A stretch of DNA of 63,148 nucleotides, taken from assembly GCA_910586985.1 (NCBI GenBank), contig CAJUKK010000008.1, positions 1-63,148 of the forward strand, given 5' to 3'. Origin of the DNA: an uncultured Christensenellaceae bacterium. Its GTDB lineage: Bacteria; Bacillota; Clostridia; Christensenellales; Borkfalkiaceae. A program made the translations under genes and the position numbers. The notes under the pieces are model-generated. The model was not told where the DNA came from and did no database searches. It was given only the letters and a program-made list of their open reading frames with translations. Shown in pieces: positions 51,977 to 59,833 of the stretch. The stretch's first letter is position 1. Each line of letters starts with the position of its first letter.

Positions 51977-52930
51977 ATGATCGAAATGGACATGCCCAAA
52001 ATCGAGGTTTCGGAAAACGATGCGAGATCTTATGCGAAGATCGTCGTCGAACCGCTCGAAAAGGGTTTCGGTCTTACCATAGGCAACTGCCTGAGAAGAA
52101 TTCTTCTTTCCGCATTGCCCGGCGCGGCGGTGCAGGGGATCAAATTTTTGGACGGGGGCGTCAAACACGAATTTTCCGCAATTGCGGGCGTGAAAGAGGA
52201 CGTTACCGAAATTATTTTGAATTTAAAGCGTCTTGCGATTAAAACGCGCGTAACCAGCAAGGATTACACCAAGACGTTGCACCTTGTGAAGGAAGGACCT
52301 GCGGTAATTACCGCAGCGGACATTTCTCAGGATGCCGAAGTCGAAATTATCAATTCCGACGAATATATCTGCACGGTGGATGCCGGCGGCAGAATCGATG
52401 CCGAGATCACCATCGGCCGCGGAAGAGGATATAAGTCCGCAAAAGAAAACAAACAGCCCGTGATCGACTATATTCCGATCGACAGCATTTATACGCCCGT
52501 TCAAAAAGTTAATTACAACGTTGAACCCGCGCGTGTCGGTCAGAATATCGATTATGACAGACTTACGATCGAAGTCTGGACGGACGGAACGTTCTCAGGA
52601 AAGGAGATCGTATCGCTCGCCGCAAAGATTATGCAAGATCATATCAATTTGTTTGTCAATCTGTCGGATACGATCAAGGATATGGACATCCTTGTCAAGA
52701 CGGACGACGATAAACAGCAGCAAATTCTCTCCATGAAGATTGAAGATATGGACTTCTCCGTTCGTTCTTACAACTGCTTGAAGAGAGCAAATATTCATAC
52801 AGTGGAAGACCTCACCAATAAGTCTGAAGACGAGATGCTGAAAGTCAGAAACCTCGGCAAAAAGTCTCTCGACGAAGTCATTCAAAAGCTCGAAGCGTTT
52901 GGTCTGTCGCTGAAAAAGAAGGAGGATTAA
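51977..52930 (+). CDS. rpoA: RNA polymerase subunit alpha
   Basis: 317 residues. The N-terminal dimer domain includes FVVEPLEKGFGLTIGNCLRRILLSALPG-like sequence, and the C-terminal domain ends SEDEMLKVRNLGKKSLDEVIQKL, the DNA/UP-element-binding part. Confidence 0.98.
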   Translation: MIEMDMPKIEVSENDARSYAKIVVEPLEKGFGLTIGNCLRRILLSALPGAAVQGIKFLDGGVKHEFSAIAGVKEDVTEIILNLKRLAIKTRVTSKDYTKTLHLVKEGPAVITAADISQDAEVEIINSDEYICTVDAGGRIDAEITIGRGRGYKSAKENKQPVIDYIPIDSIYTPVQKVNYNVEPARVGQNIDYDRLTIEVWTDGTFSGKEIVSLAAKIMQDHINLFVNLSDTIKDMDILVKTDDDKQQQILSMKIEDMDFSVRSYNCLKRANIHTVEDLTNKSEDEMLKVRNLGKKSLDEVIQKLEAFGLSLKKKED

Positions 52931-52933
52931 ACC

Positions 52934-53440
52934 ATGCCGGGTAAATTGGGCAGAACAACCAAACAGAGATTGGCAATTTTAAGAAATCAGGCGTCTCAGC
53001 TCCTTTGGTACGGAAAAATCGAAACGACGGCGGCTCGCGCAAAGGAATTACAGTCCTACGTCGAAAAGCTTATTACGAAAGCGATCAACTCGTATGACGA
53101 CGTTGTTGAAATCGAGGTCGTTACCAAGAATAACAAGGGCAAAGAGATTAAGACTACGTCCTTTAAAGACGGTCCGAAAAAGTTGAACGCACGCCGTGCG
53201 ATTATGGCTAAGACATATGATTTACAGGAGATCAAGGCGTTTAACGAGAAGAAGAGCGATTATAAAAAGCGTACGGAGCAGATTCAGCATCCGCTCATGG
53301 AAAAGCTTTTCAACGAAATCGCACCTAAATATGCACAGCGTAAGGAAGAGCTCGGACAGGGCGGCGGGTATACGCGTGTGTACCTTCTCGGTCAGCGTCG
53401 CGGCGACGGTGCGGAACAGGCAATTATCGAGCTTGTTTAA
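52934..53440 (+). CDS. rplQ: 50S ribosomal protein L17 with internal insertion
   Basis: 168 residues against 112-130 normally. The N-terminal half (MPGKLGRTTKQRLAILRNQ, IETTAARAKELQ) and end (GGYTRVYLLGQRRGDGAEQAIIELV) are typical. An insertion of ~50 charged residues (about 58-108) separates them. Last gene of the cluster before a terminator. Confidence 0.95.
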   Translation: MPGKLGRTTKQRLAILRNQASQLLWYGKIETTAARAKELQSYVEKLITKAINSYDDVVEIEVVTKNNKGKEIKTTSFKDGPKKLNARRAIMAKTYDLQEIKAFNEKKSDYKKRTEQIQHPLMEKLFNEIAPKYAQRKEELGQGGGYTRVYLLGQRRGDGAEQAIIELV

Positions 53441-53471
53441 CAAAGAAAGATGCGGTTTGGCATAACCGAAA

Positions 53472-53508
53472 TAAAAGGAATAGCGTGAATTGCGCTTTTC
53501 CTTTTTTT
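53472..53508 (+). terminator. Terminator of the ribosomal cluster
   Basis: AAAAGGAA...AGCG pairs with CGCT...TTTCCTTTT, followed by a T run. Confidence 0.85.
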
Positions 53509-53571
53509 ATTTTCAAGAGAAAAAATCACACGATTGAAGGCAACACGGAATAAGGATATTGCCGCAATTGT

Positions 53572-53600
53572 TTGCCTTTTTATATACGATTTGTTATAAT
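53572..53600 (+). promoter_or_regulatory. Promoter of the GNAT pseudogene
   Basis: TTGCCT (53572-53577), 17 bases, TATAAT (53595-53600) with TGT extension. Confidence 0.6.
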
Positions 53601-53634
53601 GAGCATGAAGCAACGTTATAAGGAGGATTGTATT

Positions 53635-54493
53635 ATGTATTTCATCGAGAATTATCAAACGCAGGAAAGATTTAACAATCAATATGAGGAAATTAGTAAG
53701 TTTCTTCAAATTGCCGCCGATGGCGGCTATAACGAACACTTCCATTGGGGCGCTTGGATTGGATGATGGCTCACCCCAATCTCGACATTTAGAAGTTACC
53801 TAAAATCGCCTTGTTCAGGGATAGCGGAAAAGCGATTGTCGGTACTGTAATATTCGATACTTGCTATCAAGACGGTTGGTATATTCTGCATTCTGTTTCC
53901 GACGAAAAGCTTTTGCGACAGATGGTCGAGTATGTTACCATACCGATGAAACGCCCGTTTTTCATGCAAATCTGAATGATATCGGGCTTTGTAAGCTGCT
54001 CAATGAGTTGCGCTACAAAAAACAAGATATGGAAGGAGTTTTGGCGATCGATTTATCGCACGATCTTTCCTATCAACTTCCAAAGGGAGTTTATATAAAT
54101 GAATCCAAAGCACAAATCGACGAGTGGCAATGGCGTTTGGTAATTCATCGCGGTTTTGATAACGACGGTATGCCGCAAGCATTGAGCGAAGAAGTCGCAG
54201 AGGCTGAAAAATCTCTGCTAAAGAACGAATATATTAAAGTATTCGCAATCAAGGACGGAGAATATACGGCACATTGCGGATTGTGGTATCACGGTGGGGA
54301 AACGGCTTATATCAAACCCGTTGCAACGATTCCGGAATGCCGCAGGAAAGGTCTTGGCAAAGCCGTTGTCTATGAGGCATTGAAACGCGCGAAAGATCGG
54401 GGCGCAAAGAGAGCAATCGTAATTTCGGAACAAGATTTCTATTATAACATCGGCATGGAAAAATCATCGGAAGTTGCTACGTTTGTAAAATAA
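53635..54493 (+). pseudogene. GNAT acetyltransferase, broken by two frameshifts and a stop
   Basis: The original gene started at 53635 (MYFIENYQTQERF). The first frame ends at TGA 53764; the correct sequence continues in the next frame (MMAHPNLD), which holds a TAG at 53790 and runs to about 53940. The rest then needs a third frame (CYHTDETPVFHANLNDI) to the stop at 54493. The last part still shows a good GNAT fold, with the acetyl-CoA loop ECRRKGLGKAVVYEALKRA and a C-terminal ISEQDFYYNIGM. The SD (AAGGAGG) and promoter are intact, so decay seems recent. Sequencing error could explain single frameshifts, but not all three lesions easily. Confidence 0.85.
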
Positions 54494-54925
54494 ATTGGGA
54501 TCGCTTGTCTGAGAATATTTTAACATTTTAGAAAAGATAGCTGTAAAAATTATCGATTTCAATGGGAAATGTGATTATGCATGTTTCTATTTAGATAGGT
54601 ATCGAAATACAACGGTTTGTTTTTGAGGAATAGATCGAAATAAATACAATTGAGACGAAATATGAGGGATATCTCGGTCAATTGGATAATTCCGGCAGCT
54701 GTTAGTATTCGGAGAGATAAAAAATATATGGCTGATAGTACGGGAAAAAAGTGAAAAAACGGCGTTTTGACGATGAAAACAATTTGACCAAAGATATTTT
54801 GTCGCTCAATCGGGCGATAGTCGTTATGCTGAAAACGAGCAGAAAACAAGGTGGATTTATCGCGTAAAAACTTGTTTTTACCGATTTACTATGTTATAAT
54901 AATAGAAAAAAGAACGGAGGCAGTT
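54494..54925 (+). other. Non-coding stretch before the aminopeptidase
   Basis: AT-rich, with no convincing gene on either strand. It ends with a promoter: TTGTTT (54872-54877), 17 bases, TATAAT (54895-54900), extended as TGTTATAAT, then GGAGG at 54916-54920. Confidence 0.6.
54872..54900 (+). promoter_or_regulatory. Promoter of the M18 aminopeptidase
   Basis: TTGTTT, 17 bases, TGTTATAAT; see the gap entry. Confidence 0.6.
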
Positions 54926-56332
54926 ATGTCTGATCAAACGAAAAAGACGGAGGGGCAGCAAAAGCAAGAGGCGCTCTCCTATAAGAAAAAAAACTACTAT
55001 GAAACGGCGGACAAAGCAGAGCTGAAAAAGATTTTTGACTATGCGGAGGGATATAAACGCTTTCTCGATGCTGCCAAGACGGAGCGCGAGGCTTGCGCCG
55101 TATCTGTGGAAATGGCTCAGGCAAAGGGATTTACTGAGTATCATTTCGGCGATAAGCTCAAAGCGGGCGACAAAAAATATTTTATCAACCGCAATAAGAG
55201 CGTCGTTGTATTCCGTATCGGCAAAGAGAATCTTGAAGAGGACGGTATGCGCCTGATTGCGTCGCATATCGATGCTCCGCGTGTAGATATCAAACAAAAT
55301 CCGCTCTATGAGGATTCGGGACTTTGCTATTTAAAGACCCATTACTATGGCGGTATCAAAAAATATCAGTGGACGGCGATTCCGCTTTCTCTGCACGGCA
55401 CGGTCGTTTTAAAAGACGGCAGCAGCGTCGACGTTAAAGTCGGCGAAGAGGCAAGCGATCCGGTATTTTATATCGACGATCTTCTTCCGCACCTTGGCGG
55501 CGAGCAAATGTCCCAGAATGCCGGTAAAATTATCGACGGCGAGCAGCTCAACGTTGTAGTCGGCGGACTTCCTTATGCGGATAAAGAAGTGGGCGAAAAA
55601 ATCAAGCTTACGGCGCTTAGTTACCTTAACGAAAAATACGGAATGCAGGAAGAGGACTTCCTCTCGGCAGAGCTTTCGGCAGTGCCCGCATATCCCGCGC
55701 GCGACGTAGGGTTTGATCGCGCGTTTATCGGCGCGTACGGGCATGACGACAGGGTTTGTGCATATCCTGCTCTCACGGCGGTGCTTGATAACGACAGCCG
55801 TCATACGGTGCTTGCAATGCTTGTCGACAAAGAGGAAATCGGCAGCGAGGGCACGACAGGGATGCAGTGTCAGGTATATTCCGATCTCATGGAGGAGATT
55901 TGCATTGCTTTCGGGGCAAAATTCCGCAAAGTGCGCGCTAAATCCAAGTGTCTTTCGTCCGACGTAACCGCGGCGTACGATCCCAACTTTGCGGGCGTTT
56001 ATGAAAAGATGAATTCGGCAATGATTTCTTGCGGGACAAGTATGTGCAAGTTTACGGGCGCGCGCGGTAAGAGCGGTTCGAGCGATGCGTCGGCGGAATT
56101 TGTGGGAGAGGTGCGCAACATGTTTGCGGCGGATGGCGTTGTATGGCAGACTGCGGAGCTCGGTAAAGTCGATGCGGGAGGCGGCGGTACGGTGGCAAAG
56201 TTCCTTGCGAATATGAATATCGATACGGTCGATCTTGGCGTCCCCGTAATTTCGATGCATGCGCCCTACGAGCTTGTATCAAAAGCGGACGTTTATAGTA
56301 ACTATAAGGCATTTTTAGCGTTCATGAAATAA
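54926..56332 (+). CDS. M18 family aminopeptidase
   Basis: A 468-residue metallo-aminopeptidase. ASHIDAPRVDIKQNPLYED carries the first His/Asp pair, DKEEIGSEGTTGMQ the catalytic Glu and metal-binding Glu, and the end DLGVPVISMHAPYELVSKADVY carries the last metal His. The family (M18, aspartyl aminopeptidase and relatives) uses two zinc ions and forms a tetrahedral dodecamer. It is cytoplasmic and can cleave peptides brought in by Opp. The ATG at 54926 follows CGGAGG; the longer frame lies in the promoter. Confidence 0.9.
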   Translation: MSDQTKKTEGQQKQEALSYKKKNYYETADKAELKKIFDYAEGYKRFLDAAKTEREACAVSVEMAQAKGFTEYHFGDKLKAGDKKYFINRNKSVVVFRIGKENLEEDGMRLIASHIDAPRVDIKQNPLYEDSGLCYLKTHYYGGIKKYQWTAIPLSLHGTVVLKDGSSVDVKVGEEASDPVFYIDDLLPHLGGEQMSQNAGKIIDGEQLNVVVGGLPYADKEVGEKIKLTALSYLNEKYGMQEEDFLSAELSAVPAYPARDVGFDRAFIGAYGHDDRVCAYPALTAVLDNDSRHTVLAMLVDKEEIGSEGTTGMQCQVYSDLMEEICIAFGAKFRKVRAKSKCLSSDVTAAYDPNFAGVYEKMNSAMISCGTSMCKFTGARGKSGSSDASAEFVGEVRNMFAADGVVWQTAELGKVDAGGGGTVAKFLANMNIDTVDLGVPVISMHAPYELVSKADVYSNYKAFLAFMK

Positions 56333-56372
56333 AATCAAGCGTTGACCGACACTGTGAAAAGGAGATATATGA

Positions 56373-57317
56373 ATGGAAAAAAAGCATGATTTTAAAAAGA
56401 CGCCGGTATGGAAAATTTTTCTGTTTGTTCTGTTTGTCGGCGTGGTAGTCGCCTCGTTTATATTTTCAACTTATATATTCGGCTCGGACGCTTGGTTTCA
56501 GACGTACGTTTCTGAAATTGCCCTGATTACGTCGCTTGTTCGGGTCATTCCCGCATTGATCCGTACAGCGCAGATCATTATAATTTCGATGCTAGTTTAT
56601 GCATTGATTATCTTTATCTTAAAAAAAGCGGTGCACGGGACGAATCGCGGACTTACCATCATCAGGATGTTATCCAACTTTTTAAAATGGGTGGTTGTGA
56701 TCGTAGCGTTCTTATGCGTGCTGGGCGCATGGGGAGTCGATATCGTAACGCTCGTTGCAGGCGCGGGGATTCTCACGCTCGTCATTGGTTTGGGCGCGCA
56801 GAGTTTGATTGCGGACGTAATCGCGGGGATATTTATCGTAGTAGAGGGCGGATATCAAATCGGCGATATCGTGATTATCGACGGTTGGCGCGGAACGGTG
56901 CAGGAGATCGGCGTGCGTACGACCAAGCTCATTGACGCGGGCGGCGATGTCCGCGTGATCAACAACAGCCTGATTACTTCCTATACCAATCAGACGAAGG
57001 AACTCTCCGTTGCAAAGATATATATGAATATCGAGTACGGAGAAGATCTTCCTAAGGTCGAAAAGCTCATCCGCGAGCATCTGGAAGAGATTGGCAAACG
57101 CATTCCCGCAATCGTTTCTGTGCCCGAATATCTCGGTGTAAACGAGCTTGGCGAGTCGAGCGTATCGCTCTTTATTAAAGCGAACTGCCGCGAGGAAGAT
57201 ATTTTTCAGGTGCAGCGCGATTTGAATCGCGAGTTTAAATTGCTCTTCGACGCAAACAATATCAATATTCCTTTCCCGCAGGTCGTTATAAACGAGCGCA
57301 AAGACGAAAAGAAGTAA
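56373..57317 (+). CDS. mscS: Small-conductance mechanosensitive channel (MscS family)
   Basis: A 314-residue membrane protein with three or more helices in the first ~155 residues. The pore helix region is AGAGILTLVIGLGAQSLIADVIAGIF, and EGGYQIGDIVIIDGWRGTVQEIGVRTTKL is the start of the beta domain. It releases solutes on hypo-osmotic shock. Its SD is AAGGAG and a strong terminator follows. No partner gene is evident. Confidence 0.95.
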   Translation: MEKKHDFKKTPVWKIFLFVLFVGVVVASFIFSTYIFGSDAWFQTYVSEIALITSLVRVIPALIRTAQIIIISMLVYALIIFILKKAVHGTNRGLTIIRMLSNFLKWVVVIVAFLCVLGAWGVDIVTLVAGAGILTLVIGLGAQSLIADVIAGIFIVVEGGYQIGDIVIIDGWRGTVQEIGVRTTKLIDAGGDVRVINNSLITSYTNQTKELSVAKIYMNIEYGEDLPKVEKLIREHLEEIGKRIPAIVSVPEYLGVNELGESSVSLFIKANCREEDIFQVQRDLNREFKLLFDANNINIPFPQVVINERKDEKK

Positions 57318-57332
57318 TGAAATAATATTATA

Positions 57333-57366
57333 AAAAAGCCGATCACGAGCGTGAACGGCTTTTTGT
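57333..57366 (+). terminator. Terminator after mscS
   Basis: AAAAAGCCG pairs with CGGCTTTTT, with an inner TCACG/CGTGA stem. Confidence 0.85.
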
Positions 57367-57551
57367 TTTTAAGTTAAACCGAAAAAACGGTACTTGCCGT
57401 TACGTTTTTTGGGTGTATTTATCCATTTAAAACGGTAGGATTTAACGGGCGATAAACCGTTTTAAATCAAAAAAGACGGAGAACGATTGCTATGAGTCCG
57501 CCAATAAAAAACGCCTGCGGAATAATCCGCAGGCGTTATCTGTAAAAAAAA
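57367..57551 (+). other. Non-coding stretch with inverted repeats
   Basis: It holds a perfect 12-bp inverted repeat, ATTTAAAACGGT (57425-57436) and ACCGTTTTAAAT (57456-57467), with a 19-base loop, and the hairpin ACGCCTGCGGA/TCCGCAGGCGT (57511-57536). The second is followed by T6 when read on the minus strand, so it probably helps end the SRP RNA transcript. Confidence 0.65.
57511..57536 (-). terminator. Terminator of the SRP RNA
   Basis: Minus strand: an 11-bp stem with a four-base loop, then TTTTTT. Confidence 0.75.
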
Positions 57552-57817
57552 CTGTGAGAGCTTTTTTTGTTGCCGACCACCGAAGCGGGAACGCGGCAGG
57601 TAACTCCGACAAAGCTACCTCATGGCACACGCGCGGCACCGTTTAGTGCTGCTGTATCCCTACCCTGACACGGTTCGCGGACGCGCGTTGCATGAGACCT
57701 TGTTATCAACATTCCTTACCGCGTGCAGCCTCCCATGGGCGACACCGAGAAAAGCGTTCGGCTCTGCTATAGCGGATTGCAGATTCAGGGCACCGCTAAC
57801 TCCCCACCTATCACAGC
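57552..57817 (-). ncRNA. ffs: SRP RNA (Bacillus-type, with Alu domain)
   Basis: About 266 bases on the minus strand. The Alu part GGTGGGGAGTTAGCGGTGCC, followed by CTGCAATCCGCT and GCCGAA, matches the Bacillus scRNA. The S-domain tip is GTCAGG-GTA-GGGA-TAC-AGCAGC, with a GNRA tetraloop (GGGA) on symmetric loops. The ends pair (CTGTGA at 57814-57809 with TCACAG). The 5' end is set by the promoter, the 3' end by the T tract after CTCTCACAG. It works with Ffh in targeting proteins to SecY. Confidence 0.95.
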
Positions 57818-57823
57818 TCTATT

Positions 57824-57852
57824 AGTATAGCGCAAACGGGTAATTTATGCAA
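57824..57852 (-). promoter_or_regulatory. Promoter of the SRP RNA
   Basis: On the minus strand: TTGCAT (57852-57847), 17 bases, TATACT (57829-57824). Confidence 0.8.
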
Positions 57853-57898
57853 GCGATTTTACGTTCCGTGCGAATGTTTCTCGGCGGGGAACCGTTTA

Positions 57899-57984
57899 TT
57901 GACAAAATTTCCCATTTATTTCAATTATGACTAAATTGAAATAAACTTAGTCACTTTGCTTGCGGGACAGGGCGCATTATGATA
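57899..57984 (+). promoter_or_regulatory. Operator-like nested palindromes and promoter before the ABC exporter
   Basis: ATTTCAATT (57918-57926) is repeated inverted as AATTGAAAT (57934-57942), and GACTAA (57929-57934) as TTAGTC (57947-57952), so two inverted repeats interleave. A TTGACA (57899-57904) lies before them, and a TTGCTT/16/TATGAT promoter (57956-57983) after. Such dyads upstream of an ABC exporter pair resemble MarR-type operators. No regulator gene is nearby in the window. Confidence 0.5.
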
Positions 57985-58009
57985 AAATATGCAATACTTG
58001 GAGGAAAGC

Positions 58010-59833
58010 ATGGGCGTATTAAAATTCGGACTTCGGTATTGGAAAAAATATGTGCCGCTTTCGGCGCTTGCAAAAATATTTTCGCTTGTTGCGATCCTTT
58101 GCGATCTTTCGCTTCCTCTCTTAACGGCGGGCATTGTTGATTACGTGATCGCATACGATTCCGCACAGCCGCCCAAGGGGGGAAACGTATTTGATTTCCT
58201 CTTCTCCGGAAGTTTCGGCGCGCCTGCAACGTGGCAATTGTTTGGTGCGGTCGCCGTCGTATTTTCGGTGATTCTGTTCCTTCGCATCGTCTTTATCTAT
58301 TTAAAAAACATAACGTTCCAATGGTGCGGACTGAAAATGGAGTGCGATATCCGCGAGGATACCTATGCGAAGCTTTTAGGGCTCGACAGCGAGACGCTCT
58401 CCCGTTACAATATGGGCGAACTGCTCACGACGATGAACCGCGATACCATTATTTTTAAAGAACTATATGCGCGGATGACCATGAATCTCTTTGATTCGGC
58501 GGTAGTGCTAATCGTCTCCGTTGTTGCTCTGTTGTCCTTTGATTACCGTTTGATTTTTATTCCGATCGCGCTTTCGCCCTTCTTTGCCGTTGCGCTCACT
58601 ATCTATCTGAAAAAAGCGAACAAACTCTTTAAGGATATCCGCGCAAGCTATTCTGCGATTAATCTCAACGTGCAGGAGAATATCAGCGCGGTGCGCATAG
58701 TGCGCTCTTTTGCAGGCGAAAAGACGGAGATGAAAAAGTTCGACGCCTGTAACGACCGCGTGCTCGAATTAAGCTGCGCGCAGGTACGGCTCACCGCTAA
58801 ATTTGAGTCGATCTTTACCGCGTTTCAGCAGACGGGATATGTAGGAACGATTGTAATTGCGGTGTTGCTTGCGCTCTCGGGCAATATCTATCTCGGCGCG
58901 CTTACGGCGGCGACGACATACGTGACCAAAATCATATCGCACATTACGCAAATCAGCCGCACTTGTTTCCGTATGCAGAATCAGCTCGTTTCGGGCGGGA
59001 GACTGAAAAAGTTTCTGTCGGAGGAGAGCGCCGTGCCGGACTGCGAATCCGCACTTGCCGTTTCGAACAAGCCGAATATTTCTCTCAAAGGCGTCAACCT
59101 TGTGATCGGAGAAAAACATGCTTTGAAAAATATCGATCTCGAGCTGCCGTACGGAAAAAAATTGGGAATCATGGGCGGCACGGGGAGCGGGAAGTCCGCG
59201 CTTTGTAAAATTTTATCCCGTATCTTCGACGTTTCTTCGGGAGAGATTGAGATCGACGGTAAAAACGTCAAGGAGTATCCGCTCGAAAACGTCCGTTCGA
59301 CGTTTGCCTATGTGTTTCAGGACGTGTTTCTTTTTTCGAATACGGTGGATGCAAACATTGCGTTTGCGCGTCCGGACTGCGGCGAAGAAGAGGTACGGAC
59401 TGCGGCGCGCGCGGCGCAGGCGGAGCCATTTATCGAGAAACTCGAAAGCGGATACGATACGGTTGTCGGCGAACGGGGATTAGGACTTTCGGGCGGTCAG
59501 AAACAGCGCATTTCCATTGCCCGAGCGCTTATTAAAGGCGCGCCCGTGCTGATTCTTGACGACGCGTCCTCCGCGCTCGATATGGCGACGGAAAAGCGCG
59601 TGCTTGCCTCGTTAAAACAATCCCATCCGGATAATACGCTTATTATCGCTGCGCACCGTGTTTCGTCCGTGCTCGATTGCGACGAGATTGTCTACTTGCG
59701 CGACGGCGAGATCGTAGAGCGGGGCACAGCGGGGGATCTGATCGAAAAAAACGGCGCGTTTGCCGCCATTTACAATTTACAGACGAGCGACGGACAGCTT
59801 GACGATTCTTCGTACGGAAAGGGGGAACTGTAA
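58010..59833 (+). CDS. Heterodimeric ABC exporter subunit with degenerate Walker B
   Basis: 607 residues: six membrane helices (~1-330), then an ATPase. Walker A GGTGSGKSA, Q loop FAYVFQDVF, signature LSGGQKQRIS, Walker B VLILDDASSALD with Asp in place of the catalytic Glu, and His switch AAHRVSS. In BmrCD/TM287-like pairs one site is inactive in this way. The start at 58010 follows GGAGG; the ATG at 57989 is upstream of it. Stop and start of the partner overlap by one base. Probable substrates are drugs, lipids or peptides, not predictable here. Confidence 0.93.
   Translation: MGVLKFGLRYWKKYVPLSALAKIFSLVAILCDLSLPLLTAGIVDYVIAYDSAQPPKGGNVFDFLFSGSFGAPATWQLFGAVAVVFSVILFLRIVFIYLKNITFQWCGLKMECDIREDTYAKLLGLDSETLSRYNMGELLTTMNRDTIIFKELYARMTMNLFDSAVVLIVSVVALLSFDYRLIFIPIALSPFFAVALTIYLKKANKLFKDIRASYSAINLNVQENISAVRIVRSFAGEKTEMKKFDACNDRVLELSCAQVRLTAKFESIFTAFQQTGYVGTIVIAVLLALSGNIYLGALTAATTYVTKIISHITQISRTCFRMQNQLVSGGRLKKFLSEESAVPDCESALAVSNKPNISLKGVNLVIGEKHALKNIDLELPYGKKLGIMGGTGSGKSALCKILSRIFDVSSGEIEIDGKNVKEYPLENVRSTFAYVFQDVFLFSNTVDANIAFARPDCGEEEVRTAARAAQAEPFIEKLESGYDTVVGERGLGLSGGQKQRISIARALIKGAPVLILDDASSALDMATEKRVLASLKQSHPDNTLIIAAHRVSSVLDCDEIVYLRDGEIVERGTAGDLIEKNGAFAAIYNLQTSDGQLDDSSYGKGEL

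Noticed and set aside
54559..54849. A 96-codon minus frame before the aminopeptidase.
   Set aside because: AT-rich, no SD, no domain; likely chance.
57622..57825. A small plus-strand open frame of 67 codons.
   Set aside because: It lies within the SRP RNA gene on the other strand.
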